Assembly (NCBI GenBank): GCA_903834475.1
Contig: CAILJH010000284.1
Coordinates: 1 to 64,000, forward strand
From: an uncultured Prolixibacteraceae bacterium
GTDB taxonomy: Bacteria; Bacteroidota; Bacteroidia; Bacteroidales; Prolixibacteraceae
Direction of reading: 5' to 3'
Length of the DNA stretch: 64,000 nt
How positions within the stretch are numbered: position 1 is the first letter of the stretch; the number at the start of each line of letters is the position of its first letter. Positions 19,634 through 29,190 of the stretch are shown one piece after another. Made by a program: the position numbers and the translations under genes. The notes beneath the pieces are model-generated. The model did no database searches, had not been told where the DNA came from, and saw only the letters and a list, made by a program, of their open reading frames with translations.

Positions 19634-20572
19634 CTAATGCGTATTGTTGCTTGATTTGATCTGATCCAGGATTTCTCCAGCTCCTTTTTTTAGCATTTTT
19701 TCGCCTAATTCAACGCCTATTTCTTTACCGTTTAACAGGTCTCCTGAAATGTCTTCACGGATGTATTGTCTTCCATCAACCGAAGCCACAAATCCGCTCA
19801 TTTCCAAAATACCATCTTTGATTTTTGAATAACATCCGAGCGGAACCTGACAGCCTCCCTGAAGGTGTGCCAGAAAAGCACGTTCAGCAATCACCGTATT
19901 CCATGTTTCTGTGTGATTCAGTTTTTCCATCAGAGCGTCTATCTCAGGATCATTCAGCCGGGTTTCGATGGCAATGGCGCCCTGACTAACAGCTGGCATA
20001 AGCAGTTCAGGATCGATAATTTCGGTGATGTATTTTTCAAGTCCAAGGCGCTGGAGTCCGGCTGCAGCCATGATCATGGCATCGCAATAACCTTCTTCCA
20101 TTTTCTTGAGGCGTGAATTGACATTTCCACGAATATCTTTGATAATAATCTGATCGTTAATTTTCAGAAGTCCGGCAATCCTCCGTAAACTGGATGTGGC
20201 AATCACATCACCTGCTTTAAGATCAGCAAGCTTTTTGCCGTTCAAACTGACCAGCGCATCCCGGAATTCTCCACGTTCCAGAACGGCTCCTAATTTCAAG
20301 CCTTCGGGCAAAGTGGTAGGTAAATCTTTTAAACTGTGTACAGCCAGATCAACCGATCCGTCTATCAGCTCGTTTTCAATTTCTTTGGTGAACAAACCTT
20401 TGTCGCCGATTTTTGAGAGAGCAACGTCAAGAATTTTATCACCTTTTGTTTTTATGATTTTCAGTTCAACCTGCAATTCAGGAAAGATTTCTTCGAGTGT
20501 GGCTTTAACTTTTTTTGCCTGATTAAGAGCGAGTTGGCTGCCGCGCGTGCCTATACGTATCGTTTTTTTCAT
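19634..20572 (-). CDS. hemC: porphobilinogen deaminase (hydroxymethylbilane synthase)
   Basis: IRIGTRGSQLALNQAKKV; DLAVHSLKDLPTTLPEGL; ATSSLRRIAGL; DIRGNVNSRLKKMEEGYCDAMIMAAAGLQRLG; LAHLQGGCQVPLGCYS. Confidence 0.97.
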   Translation of the reverse strand: MKKTIRIGTRGSQLALNQAKKVKATLEEIFPELQVELKIIKTKGDKILDVALSKIGDKGLFTKEIENELIDGSVDLAVHSLKDLPTTLPEGLKLGAVLERGEFRDALVSLNGKKLADLKAGDVIATSSLRRIAGLLKINDQIIIKDIRGNVNSRLKKMEEGYCDAMIMAAAGLQRLGLEKYITEIIDPELLMPAVSQGAIAIETRLNDPEIDALMEKLNHTETWNTVIAERAFLAHLQGGCQVPLGCYSKIKDGILEMSGFVASVDGRQYIREDISGDLLNGKEIGVELGEKMLKKGAGEILDQIKSSNNTH

Positions 20573-20619
20573 TCTGATCGATCAAAAGCAATCCGAAGTG
20601 GGAATGCCTGGAAGTAATT

Positions 20620-21873
20620 TTATGCGAATTTAAATAAATCGTTGATTATTTTAAGCGAATCAATGTTTTTGCCATTATCGGTTAAATCCTTGAGATTTTT
20701 TATCAGCAAGCGGGTATATCTCTGGGCAATGTGTTTTCCGTACCCATCAATAAGTTCCTGCATTTCAGGCGAACTGATTTTTCGATATGACAACAGTTCT
20801 TCCTGATTTATGGCATGAAAATTAGTTGTAATCGTGTTGATTGCCGGACGTAACGAACGGCTTGCAAGCCATTCATTAAAATCGTCAACTACTTCGTCGA
20901 TAATGACTTTGGCTTGTTCTGCACTTTCCTTCTTTTTTTCGGTTGTTTGGTTCACTACTTCCTGCAGGTTATCAACGCCTAGCAATTCGACATTTTCAAG
21001 TTCGCCCACTGTACTTTCAATGTTCCGCGGAACCGATAAATCGATATAAATTTGTTTGTGCCCGGGCCGGATTTGCTGATTGTGTATGACCATTTCGGAG
21101 GTAATGAGTGGCGAAGTTGCAGAGGTTGCAATAATCACAACATCAAAACCGTGTAAATATTTCCCGAAAGTTTCAAAGGGGATTGTTCTTCCGGAGTATT
21201 TTACGGCGGTTTTTTCTGCTTTTTCGATGGTACGGTTGGTCACAACAATTTGTTTGACTCCCTTTTTATGCATATTCTGCAAAGCCAGATTTCCGGTTTC
21301 ACCGGTTCCGATGAGTAAAACACTTTTGTCGGATACACCGTCGAGGAGAATTGAACACATTTCAACTGCAGCACTGCTTACCGAGGTAATTCCGAGTTTA
21401 ATTCCGGTTTCAGTCCGGACACGTTTTCCGGCCTCGAATGATTTTTGGAAAAGACGCATCAGAACCGCATCGGTCAATGCCAATTCGGTACAGGTGACGT
21501 AGGCTTCTTTCAACTGGCCAATAATCTGATCTTCACCCATGATCAGAGAATCCAACCCAGAGCTGACTTCGAATAAATGACGCACTGCACCGGCATTTGC
21601 ACGATGGTAAAAATAATGCCAGCAATGATCGGTAATTCCTTTAAATTTCTTGATCACTTCGTACACCAACTCAAATGCAGTCTGATTGTCGTGAATATTC
21701 TGTGAGAAATAAATCTCTGTGCGGTTACAAGTCGAAATGAGCACCATATCTGAAATCTCAGTTTCATTTTGAAGTAGTTCAGAAAATGAAACTATTTCAT
21801 CTTTTGAAAAAGAAAAATTTTCACGAATCTCGAGTGGCGCTGTTTTGTAGCTGATTCCTATCACCCCTATCAT
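20620..21873 (-). CDS. hemA: glutamyl-tRNA reductase
   Basis: IGISYKTAPLEIRENFSF; LISTCNRTEIYF; GLDSLIMGEDQIIGQLKEAY; VLLIGTGETGNLALQNM. Confidence 0.96.
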   Translation of the reverse strand: MIGVIGISYKTAPLEIRENFSFSKDEIVSFSELLQNETEISDMVLISTCNRTEIYFSQNIHDNQTAFELVYEVIKKFKGITDHCWHYFYHRANAGAVRHLFEVSSGLDSLIMGEDQIIGQLKEAYVTCTELALTDAVLMRLFQKSFEAGKRVRTETGIKLGITSVSSAAVEMCSILLDGVSDKSVLLIGTGETGNLALQNMHKKGVKQIVVTNRTIEKAEKTAVKYSGRTIPFETFGKYLHGFDVVIIATSATSPLITSEMVIHNQQIRPGHKQIYIDLSVPRNIESTVGELENVELLGVDNLQEVVNQTTEKKKESAEQAKVIIDEVVDDFNEWLASRSLRPAINTITTNFHAINQEELLSYRKISSPEMQELIDGYGKHIAQRYTRLLIKNLKDLTDNGKNIDSLKIINDLFKFA

Positions 21874-21998
21874 AAATATATCTTTATCAGGATTGCTAAT
21901 GAAAAATTAATCTGCACAAGATAAGTTACAATGCCGATTGACCTGAATCCTCAGGAATTGCAACCTATTCAGAATAAAAAATGTGCAAACTTTCTAAT

Positions 21999-22388
21999 TT
22001 AGCAAGTTGATGGGGGAGGACGGGACAATTGAAAACCGGAGTGCAGAAACTCATGGACCTGGGTGTTCCTGAATTGAAATGGATTTGTTCCGGTATCGGG
22101 TGAAATTATGGACGCCTGATCTTCAGTCAGATTGCCGGAGGCAGTCTGAGACTGAAAGTTGTCCTGGTATGTTTGATAATAAAAAGTAGGCTGATCGTTT
22201 GTGTTCTGTTTTACATCTGCCGGTATCGTAACTGAAACAGTTGCTTCAGCAGACTCATCTCCGGTGCTATTATTGAACATACCCATAGCGAAGCCGAAAA
22301 AATAAAATGCGGCCAGCAACAGATAAGGCAATGGTGTTGATAATAGTCCGAGAAAAAACACAGTCGATGTATTTAAATGAATATTCAA
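21999..22388 (-). CDS. hypothetical small protein with one N-terminal hydrophobic segment
   Basis: 129-aa ORF MNIHLNTSTVFFLGLLSTPLPYLLLAAFYFFGFAMGMF...; fills an otherwise empty gap; no family recognised. Confidence 0.4.
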   Translation of the reverse strand: MNIHLNTSTVFFLGLLSTPLPYLLLAAFYFFGFAMGMFNNSTGDESAEATVSVTIPADVKQNTNDQPTFYYQTYQDNFQSQTASGNLTEDQASIISPDTGTNPFQFRNTQVHEFLHSGFQLSRPPPSTC

Positions 22389-22681
22389 TTCAAAGTAATG
22401 TAGCTAAAACGCTCCAGTCTTTGTTTTGTTGTGGGCAAAAGTAATATTTCTGACTGAACAGTAACCGATCTTCTGATTGATATTTGTCATTTATTTTTTG
22501 GCTAAATCAATTGCCTAAGCAATCACTCGACATAAATTCCAGTTGTTACAAAAATATTACAAAACGATTAAATTATTAGGATGTAGATTGCATTTATATT
22601 AAAGTTTGTACCTTCTAAATAATTCTTATTTGCATCTTTGTGACCTAAACTAATGCACTAATTTTTATTAAAACGTACAAT

Positions 22682-23329
22682 ATGGATTTTTCAGGTTTAC
22701 TTAAGTATTTTATCCCCAAAGAAAAGAAGTTTTTTGTGATGTTTAATCAGGCTGCTGAGAATACCATAGAAGCTTCGGCTGCCCTCCAAAAGCTGATCAA
22801 TTCGCCTGACTTGGAAGATCGTAGGGCTATTGGTCTGGCAATCAAAGCTATTGAGAAAAAAGGTGACGAATTTACCAATCAGATTTTTGATGTTTTGAAC
22901 CGTTCGTTTATCACTCCATTCGATCGGGAAGATATCAATGAACTGACCTCTACCATTGACGATGTGGTGGATTTGATTTACAGTTTATCTACAAAAATTG
23001 AGATTTATCGCTGCACTGTTTTCAGTACTTTCATGAAAGAAATGGTTGCCTTAATTTCTGAAGGATGTTTACTCATCAAAGTTGCTGTTGGTGGATTGGA
23101 AGATTTCAAGACTTCGCAAAAAGTTTTAAAAACCTGCAAAGAATTGAATAAATTAGAAAGTCGCATTGATGAATATTACCATATGGCTATTTCGAGCCTT
23201 TTTGAAAATGAAAAAGATCCAATTGAACTCATTAAACAAAAGGAAATTCTTCTGAATATTGAAAAAATTGCCAATAAGATGGAAGATGTTTCGGATGTAG
23301 TAAAAACTATATTGGTAAAATACGCCTGA
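22682..23329 (+). CDS. DUF47/PhoU-like phosphate transport regulator
   Basis: RSFITPFDREDINELTSTIDDVVDLIY; KMEDVSDVVKTILVKYA; directly upstream of a PiT transporter. Confidence 0.9.
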   Translation: MDFSGLLKYFIPKEKKFFVMFNQAAENTIEASAALQKLINSPDLEDRRAIGLAIKAIEKKGDEFTNQIFDVLNRSFITPFDREDINELTSTIDDVVDLIYSLSTKIEIYRCTVFSTFMKEMVALISEGCLLIKVAVGGLEDFKTSQKVLKTCKELNKLESRIDEYYHMAISSLFENEKDPIELIKQKEILLNIEKIANKMEDVSDVVKTILVKYA

Positions 23330-23371
23330 TTCCGGGTAAGTTTTTAGTTTCTAATCTCTTTATTTCAGGCT

Positions 23372-24433
23372 ATGCTTACTATTTTGATTGTTATTATTGT
23401 TCTGGCTTTTGCATTTGATTTGATCAACGGATTTCATGATGCCGCCAATTCCATCGCTACTGTAGTTTCCACTAAAGTACTGGCTCCATTGCCAGCAGTT
23501 ATTTGGGCTGCTGCGTTTAATTTTTTGGCTTATTGGATATTTGACCTTAAAGTTGCCAATACGGTTGCCAAAACCGTTGATGGCAGTGTAATCAGCCTTC
23601 AGGTTATTTTAGCTGGTATAATCGCTGCCATTATCTGGAATTTATTAACCTGGTATTTCGGAATACCATCATCATCATCGCATACATTAATCGGTGGATT
23701 TGCAGGTGCTGCGGTAGCTCATACCGGTAGTTTCGCTGTTATTAATCAGGGAGTAATTTTAAAAACTATCGGATTTATTTTTCTGGCTCCTGTCATTGGA
23801 ATGCTCATTTCGTATCTTATTACCCTGGTAATTCTTTGGACCTGTCGTAGAGTGAATCCGCATCATGCCAACAAATGGTTTAAACGACTTCAGTTAGTTT
23901 CTTCCGGAGCTTTTAGTTTAGGACATGGCGGAAGTGATTCACAGAAAGTCGTTGGTATAATTAGTGCAGCGATGATGGTTTACATTGTTCATTTAAATAC
24001 ATTGGGTATAGCTATACCTGACTGGGTTCATGTTACTCAAACCATTGATGCTTTAGGTAAACCACACTTGCATGTTCCTTCCTGGATTCCGATTTCATGC
24101 TATACTGCGATCTCTCTCGGGACCATGATGGGTGGCTGGAGAATTGTAAAAACAATGGGTACAAAAATCACCAAAGTGACACCTGTTGAAGGTGTTGCAG
24201 CCGAAACAGCTGGTGCAATTACCTTGTTTGCGGTGTCTCAGGGTTTGGGTATACCGGTAAGTACAACTCATACTATCGCCGGTTCAATCATGGGCGTTGG
24301 AATGACCAAACGCCTTTCGGCAGTTCGCTGGGGCGTGGCATCTAATTTGCTTGTGGCATGGGTTTTAACGATACCGGTAAGTATGATAATTGCCGGATTA
24401 GTTTACCTTGCAATTACTGCGATGGGAATTTAA
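23372..24433 (+). CDS. inorganic phosphate transporter, PiT family
   Basis: DLINGFHDAANSIATVVSTKVL; WYFGIPSSSSHTLIGGFAGAA; SLGHGGSDSQKVVGII; GIPVSTTHTIAGSIMGVG. Confidence 0.95.
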   Translation: MLTILIVIIVLAFAFDLINGFHDAANSIATVVSTKVLAPLPAVIWAAAFNFLAYWIFDLKVANTVAKTVDGSVISLQVILAGIIAAIIWNLLTWYFGIPSSSSHTLIGGFAGAAVAHTGSFAVINQGVILKTIGFIFLAPVIGMLISYLITLVILWTCRRVNPHHANKWFKRLQLVSSGAFSLGHGGSDSQKVVGIISAAMMVYIVHLNTLGIAIPDWVHVTQTIDALGKPHLHVPSWIPISCYTAISLGTMMGGWRIVKTMGTKITKVTPVEGVAAETAGAITLFAVSQGLGIPVSTTHTIAGSIMGVGMTKRLSAVRWGVASNLLVAWVLTIPVSMIIAGLVYLAITAMGI

Positions 24434-24539
24434 TGATAAATGGTTAAATGGTTGAATTGTTAAACGTTGGTTTTAGCCATCTTCATATAGAAATTGGCAA
24501 TTTAACCATTTAATCATTCAACAATTTAACCATTAAACA
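24430..24539. repeat. long imperfect inverted repeat between PiT and queA genes (possible bidirectional terminator or element remnant)
   Basis: ttaatgataaatggttaaatggttgaattgttaaa ... tttaaccatttaatcattcaacaatttaaccattaaaca. The 18-mer ttaatgataaatggttaa is identical to the reverse complement of part of the right arm at 10053-10088. Confidence 0.7.
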
Positions 24540-24593
24540 ACGAGGAAAACAGCAATTTTCCCCTGAAAACTGCGACTGACTACTGACCACTTT

Positions 24594-25832
24594 TTACTCT
24601 TTCAAATATAAATTGCTGTCGCCATAACTCAGAAAGCGGTAGTTATTTGCCAAAGCATGATCGTAAATCTTTCGCCAGTTTTCTCCCAGAAATGCTGAAA
24701 TGAGTAGAAGCAATGTGCTTTTCGGCTGATGAAAATTGGTGATGATTCCATCAACTATCATGAACTGATAGCCCGGTGCAATGATGATTTGTGTGGATGC
24801 CGATAAATAATCAATCTGATTTCGGTTGAGCATGTTCAGTAACGAAAGTAGTGCATCGTTGGCCGAAATCAGGGAGGTTTGTTTCTGATACGCTTCCCAT
24901 TGAGAAACCTTCAAATCTTTCGTATTGATTTCTGGATTTTCATGTGCCTGAACTCCCAGCCAGTAAAGACTTTCAAGCGTACGGACCGAAGTGGTTCCAA
25001 CTGCAATCTTCTTTCCGGAGTGCTGAATCAGTTGATTCAGGAAATCACGGCTGATATACAAATGTTCAGAATGCATTTCATGGTCCGAAATCGTTTCGCT
25101 TTTTACCGGTTGAAAAGTTCCTGCACCGACGTGGAGCGTCAATTCAGCCAGTTCATGGCCATCTTTTTCCAAATGACCAATGACTTTTTCCGTAAAGTGA
25201 AGTCCTGCGGTTGGCGCAGCAACCGAACCTTTAATCTTGGAATATACGGTTTGATAACGTTCCAGATCACTCAACTCTGTTTCGCGGTTTAAATAGGGTG
25301 GGATGGGCAGCGAACCAGCATGCTCTATGATTCGTGAGAATTCAAAATCGGGATTATTCCAGCTAAACCGGATCAGACTTTTATTTTTCTCCGGATCAGT
25401 TTGTTCCGCACAGAGATCAATTTCGGTACCATCAATCCGGATGGTTTTTCGTAACGGTTCACCTTTCCACTTTTTCTGGTTGCCTATCATGCATTTCCAA
25501 ATGCATGATTTTGTGGTTTGAAATGAGATCTGATAATCGGAAGGTTCATGCGGATCGAGGCAGAAAATTTCAATCCGGGCACCGGTTTCCTTCTGAAAAT
25601 GAAGACGGGCGCGGATTACCTTCGTGTTATTGAAAATCAGTAAACTTTCGGAAGGCAGAAATTCAGATAAATTTCTGAACTGTTCATCCTGAATCTGTCC
25701 ATTCTTCCAAACCAGCAGTTTCGATTGATCGCGCTCCGAGAGTGGATATTTTGCAATTTTTTCATCCGGCAAATCGTAGGCAAAATCATCCATCGAAATT
25801 CCGGTGACCTGTTCAAGCAGATTATTTTCCAT
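24594..25832 (-). CDS. queA: S-adenosylmethionine:tRNA ribosyltransferase-isomerase
   Basis: FAYDLPDEKIAKYPLSERDQSKLL; LLIFNNTKVIRARL; KGSVAAPTAGLHFTE; LTLHVGAGTFQPV; TNFHQPKSTLLLLISAFLG. Confidence 0.93.
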   Translation of the reverse strand: MENNLLEQVTGISMDDFAYDLPDEKIAKYPLSERDQSKLLVWKNGQIQDEQFRNLSEFLPSESLLIFNNTKVIRARLHFQKETGARIEIFCLDPHEPSDYQISFQTTKSCIWKCMIGNQKKWKGEPLRKTIRIDGTEIDLCAEQTDPEKNKSLIRFSWNNPDFEFSRIIEHAGSLPIPPYLNRETELSDLERYQTVYSKIKGSVAAPTAGLHFTEKVIGHLEKDGHELAELTLHVGAGTFQPVKSETISDHEMHSEHLYISRDFLNQLIQHSGKKIAVGTTSVRTLESLYWLGVQAHENPEINTKDLKVSQWEAYQKQTSLISANDALLSLLNMLNRNQIDYLSASTQIIIAPGYQFMIVDGIITNFHQPKSTLLLLISAFLGENWRKIYDHALANNYRFLSYGDSNLYLKE

Positions 25833-25908
25833 AGTTTACAGTTGGCCAAAAATAATAAAATCTTGTGTCTTGTATCTATTATCGTAGTTTTGTGCAAAAT
25901 TTTAGAAA

Positions 25909-26952
25909 ATGATCAAATCAGGAGATAAGGTAAGGTTTTTAAACGCGGTAGGCGGCGGCATAGTGAAATCGGTGATCAACAAAACGATGGTTAGCGTTGA
26001 AGATGAAAATGGATTTGAGGTTCCAATACTGATTAGCCAGGTGGTGATTGTTGATGATACCCTTTCGATGAATCCTCAAAGGCGCTCCAATGCGATCCGG
26101 GCTTCGGTGAAGGCAGAGGAAGCACCAGTGAAAAAAGAATTGCCGGCTGCTGAACCAAAATATGTTGCAGGGAAAGATGCGCCTGTGTTGTTTTTTGCCT
26201 GTGTTCCCCAAGATGAGGCAAATCCGGTGGAAGGCGAACTAAAGGTTTACCTTGTAAACGACAGCAATAATTTTGTGCTTTACAATTACAGTCACCTGAA
26301 AGATAAGGTTTTCAAAAGTGTTGAGTCAGGAAAAATGAATCCGAACAGCAAACGGTATCTGGAAAGTTTCAGTCGTTTCGATCTGAGTGATTTGCCTGAA
26401 TTTCAGTTTCAACTTTTGTTTTTCCGGGAAGAATCGGCAAAGCTTGAAACCCCGGTGGTCAAAAGCCTGCGTTTGAATCCAACGAAATTTTATCGTTTGG
26501 GTAGCTACGAAAAAACGAAATATTTCAATCAGAATGTGATCATTTATTCCCTGCTCGAGCCTGATTTGAAAAACGAAATGGCCAAACTAAGTGAGAGCGA
26601 TCTGACCCAAAAGACTCAGGACAAAGATGAACCGAAGCTTATCGTGAAACGAATCGTTTCGCCCGATTTGGTTGAAATTGATCTGCACATTCAGGAATTG
26701 CTTGAAGATACGAACGGAATGGCAAATCACGAAATGCTTGAGGTTCAGATTGGCCGTTTTCGGAATGAATTGGAAACAGCCATTGTAAACGGTACCCGGC
26801 GAATTGTATTTATTCATGGAATAGGAAATGGTACGCTCAAACAGGAGCTCCGTAAAGAACTCACAAGCAAGTTTAAAAAGTACTATTTTCAGGATGCCAG
26901 CTTCAAGGAATACGGCTACGGAGCTACCATGGTGATTCTGAAAAACGCATAA
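25909..26952 (+). CDS. DUF2027 domain-containing protein with C-terminal Smr domain
   Basis: GDKVRFLNAVGGGIVKSVINKTMVSVEDENGFEVPI; C-terminal EIDLHIQEL...RRIVFIHGIGNGTLKQELRKELTSKFKKYYFQDASFKEYGYGATMVIL. Confidence 0.85.
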   Translation: MIKSGDKVRFLNAVGGGIVKSVINKTMVSVEDENGFEVPILISQVVIVDDTLSMNPQRRSNAIRASVKAEEAPVKKELPAAEPKYVAGKDAPVLFFACVPQDEANPVEGELKVYLVNDSNNFVLYNYSHLKDKVFKSVESGKMNPNSKRYLESFSRFDLSDLPEFQFQLLFFREESAKLETPVVKSLRLNPTKFYRLGSYEKTKYFNQNVIIYSLLEPDLKNEMAKLSESDLTQKTQDKDEPKLIVKRIVSPDLVEIDLHIQELLEDTNGMANHEMLEVQIGRFRNELETAIVNGTRRIVFIHGIGNGTLKQELRKELTSKFKKYYFQDASFKEYGYGATMVILKNA

Positions 26953-26972
26953 AAAGAATTTCAATCCACAGG

Positions 26973-27000
26973 GTAGAGACGCACGGCCGTGCGTCTCTAC
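26973..27000. repeat. 28-bp perfect palindrome GTAGAGACGCACGGCCGTGCGTCTCTAC
   Basis: Identical to the core of the 8287-8330 palindrome. Confidence 0.95.
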
Positions 27001-27044
27001 GTTTTTGAAAAACAACAACCACTCCTTTTTTTAGCAGATTATGC

Positions 27045-27052
27045 TACCTTTG
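27045..27052 (+). promoter_or_regulatory. putative -7 element (TAnnTTTG) for rnpB
   Basis: TACCTTTG placed 5 bp before the predicted rnpB 5' end; matches the Bacteroidetes -7 consensus. Confidence 0.55.
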
Positions 27053-27056
27053 CCAC

Positions 27057-27443
27057 GCAAACCGCTCTATCGCTGTCCCGGGTAACCGGGAGGGAGGAAA
27101 GTCCGGGCAACACAGGGCATCGTACTTCTTAATTGGAAGGCGGGTGAAAGCTTGCAGTATGGTAACAGAAAATGACCACCCCCGAGTACTCGGGGGAACG
27201 GGTGAAAAGGTGAGGCAAAAGCTCACCGGCGACGGTGGCAACATCTTCGGCCGTACCACTTGCGAGTTGCAAAGCCAAATATATCATGATTTTCCCCTGA
27301 GAGGGAATACAGAACGGCCCGTTTTGATTCTTCGGAAGTCGTGAGGGGTAGGCTGCTCGATCAGCTTAGTGATAAGCTGGGCAGATAAATGATGGAGGCC
27401 CTGAGCATGTCGAAGGGTACAGAACCCGGCTTACAGGTTTGCG
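27057..27443 (+). ncRNA. rnpB: RNase P RNA (bacterial type A-like)
   Basis: GGAGGAAAGTCCGGGC near the 5' end and ACAGAACCCGGCTTACAG near the 3' end; terminal P1 pairing cgcaaacc (27057-27064) with ggtttgcg (27436-27443). Confidence 0.95.
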
Positions 27444-27454
27444 TTTTTATATAA

Positions 27455-27495
27455 AATGAGGCGATCGTTTTCGGATGATCGCCTCATTTTTTTTT
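27455..27495 (+). terminator. intrinsic terminator downstream of rnpB
   Basis: atgaggcgatc...gatcgcctcat stem followed by a T tract. Confidence 0.85.
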
Positions 27496-27554
27496 TCTGA
27501 CTATCATGAAAACTGAACCTTTTTACTGATATTTTCATCAATTGAATAAGAGCA

Positions 27555-27597
27555 AGGTTAAAATAGGATGTATAATAAATAAAATAACGGAAGTTTT
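27555..27597 (+). promoter_or_regulatory. copy 1 of an about 41-bp upstream direct repeat
   Basis: aggttaaaataggatgtataataaataaaataacggaagttt; near-identical to 29596-29638. Confidence 0.6.
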
Positions 27598-27709
27598 AAT
27601 TGCATCATTCAGGTTTCTTTGTTTTATTCAGGTGAATTAAATCTTGAATACTAATTGAATCTTCTACCATCAATCATTGTGCTTTTAATCTAAAAAGAAA
27701 CAATTCGAT

Positions 27710-29098
27710 ATGACCAAAACAGCAAATCCGGAAGTTAAACTAAAACGTGTACTATCCCTCACCGACCTGGTAATTTATGGAATAATACTGATACAACCAG
27801 TTGCTGCACTTCCCTTGTTTGGGCACGCCAACGACATTTCAAAAGGCCATGCGGTTACCACGATTCTGGTTGCCATGGTAGCGATGATATTTACCGCAAT
27901 AAGTTACGGGAGGATGGCCAACCGTTATCCGGCTGCTGGTTCAGCTTATACCTACGTTGGAAAAGGAATTAGTCCGCATCTGGGATTTGTGGCAGGTTGG
28001 TCGATGTTTATGGATTATTTGTTCATCCCGATTCTCTGTGTCATTTTTGCAAGCATCACTGCCAATCATTTATTACCGCTCATTCCATATTATTTCTGGA
28101 TATTCTTTTTTGTCGGAGTTTTTACTTGGATCAATCTACGGGGAATCAAAGTGGCTTCAAGGACAAACTGGATTCTGATGATTATTATGAGTGTGGTTGT
28201 CTTTTATTTTATGGCAGCCGCAATTCGTTATATCTTTTTGAAAGAAGGTCTGGGCGGACTGTTTTCTTCACTTCCGTTTTATGATCCCAAGTCTTTTTCG
28301 TGGGGTTCAATAGGTTCGGCTACTGCATTAGCGTCCTTGACATATGTGGGTTTTGATGGTTTGACAACACTTTCAGAAGAAGTGAAAAACCCGAGACGAA
28401 ATGTAATGATTGCTGCTGTGTTGACTTGTGTAATTACCGGAGTATGGAGCGGCGCACAAATTTATCTCGCCCAGGTTTCATGGCCAGACTGGTTATCGTT
28501 TACTGGTGGTATTACCGATGAAGTGGCCCGAAACAACGCGCTGGATACCGCTATTATGACGGTAGCCCATCGTGTGGGCGGAGCATTGCTCGACGGTTCA
28601 TTAACCATTATCCTAATGATTGCGAGTATCGGATCGGGTATTACCGGACAACTTGGAGCAGCCCGTCTTCTTTTTGGAATGGGGCGCGATGGCGTGATCC
28701 CAAAGAAAATATTTGGACATCTCGGCCCCAAAACAGCAGTGCCGTTTTATAACGTTATTTTTATTGGTGTGCTTGCATTGATCGGAGCCCTGGTCCTTAA
28801 CTACGAAGAATGTGCCCGCCTGATTAATTTCGGAGCCTTTTTTGCTTTTATGGGCGTAAACATTGCCTCAATCCGTGAATATTACATCAAAGCAGAATCA
28901 AGAACAACCAAAGGGTTTTTTAAGGATTTTCTCCCACCTGCAATAGGTTTTGTGATTTGCCTTATTATTTGGCTAAATCTTCCATTAAAAACCTTCATGA
29001 TCGGAGGAGCCTGGATGTTAACCGGAATTATTTATCTGGCAATTAGTACCAAAGGATTCAAAAATGAAACCGTCATGATGGATTTTACTGAGGCATAA
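27710..29098 (+). CDS. APC family amino acid permease
   Basis: LSLTDLVIYGIILIQPVAALPLFG; YGRMANRYPAAGSAYTYVGKGISPHLGFVAGW; ALASLTYVGFDGLTTLSEEVKNPRRN; about 12 hydrophobic segments. Confidence 0.92.
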   Translation: MTKTANPEVKLKRVLSLTDLVIYGIILIQPVAALPLFGHANDISKGHAVTTILVAMVAMIFTAISYGRMANRYPAAGSAYTYVGKGISPHLGFVAGWSMFMDYLFIPILCVIFASITANHLLPLIPYYFWIFFFVGVFTWINLRGIKVASRTNWILMIIMSVVVFYFMAAAIRYIFLKEGLGGLFSSLPFYDPKSFSWGSIGSATALASLTYVGFDGLTTLSEEVKNPRRNVMIAAVLTCVITGVWSGAQIYLAQVSWPDWLSFTGGITDEVARNNALDTAIMTVAHRVGGALLDGSLTIILMIASIGSGITGQLGAARLLFGMGRDGVIPKKIFGHLGPKTAVPFYNVIFIGVLALIGALVLNYEECARLINFGAFFAFMGVNIASIREYYIKAESRTTKGFFKDFLPPAIGFVICLIIWLNLPLKTFMIGGAWMLTGIIYLAISTKGFKNETVMMDFTEA

Positions 29099-29119
29099 CA
29101 CTTTTTATACTAAAAAATA

Positions 29120-29156
29120 AAACGGAGAAGTCAGATTGGCTTCTCTGTTTTTTTTT
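29120..29156 (+). terminator. putative intrinsic terminator of the permease gene
   Basis: acggagaag...cttctctgt stem followed by a run of T. Confidence 0.65.
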
Positions 29157-29190
29157 GAACCAATGTCTGATTTTGATTTTTATCGGCACT

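Noticed and set aside
27012-27259. Short ORFs overlapping rnpB (27044-27259 minus, 27144-27344 plus)
   Set aside because: The region is the RNase P RNA with conserved blocks and P1 pairing.
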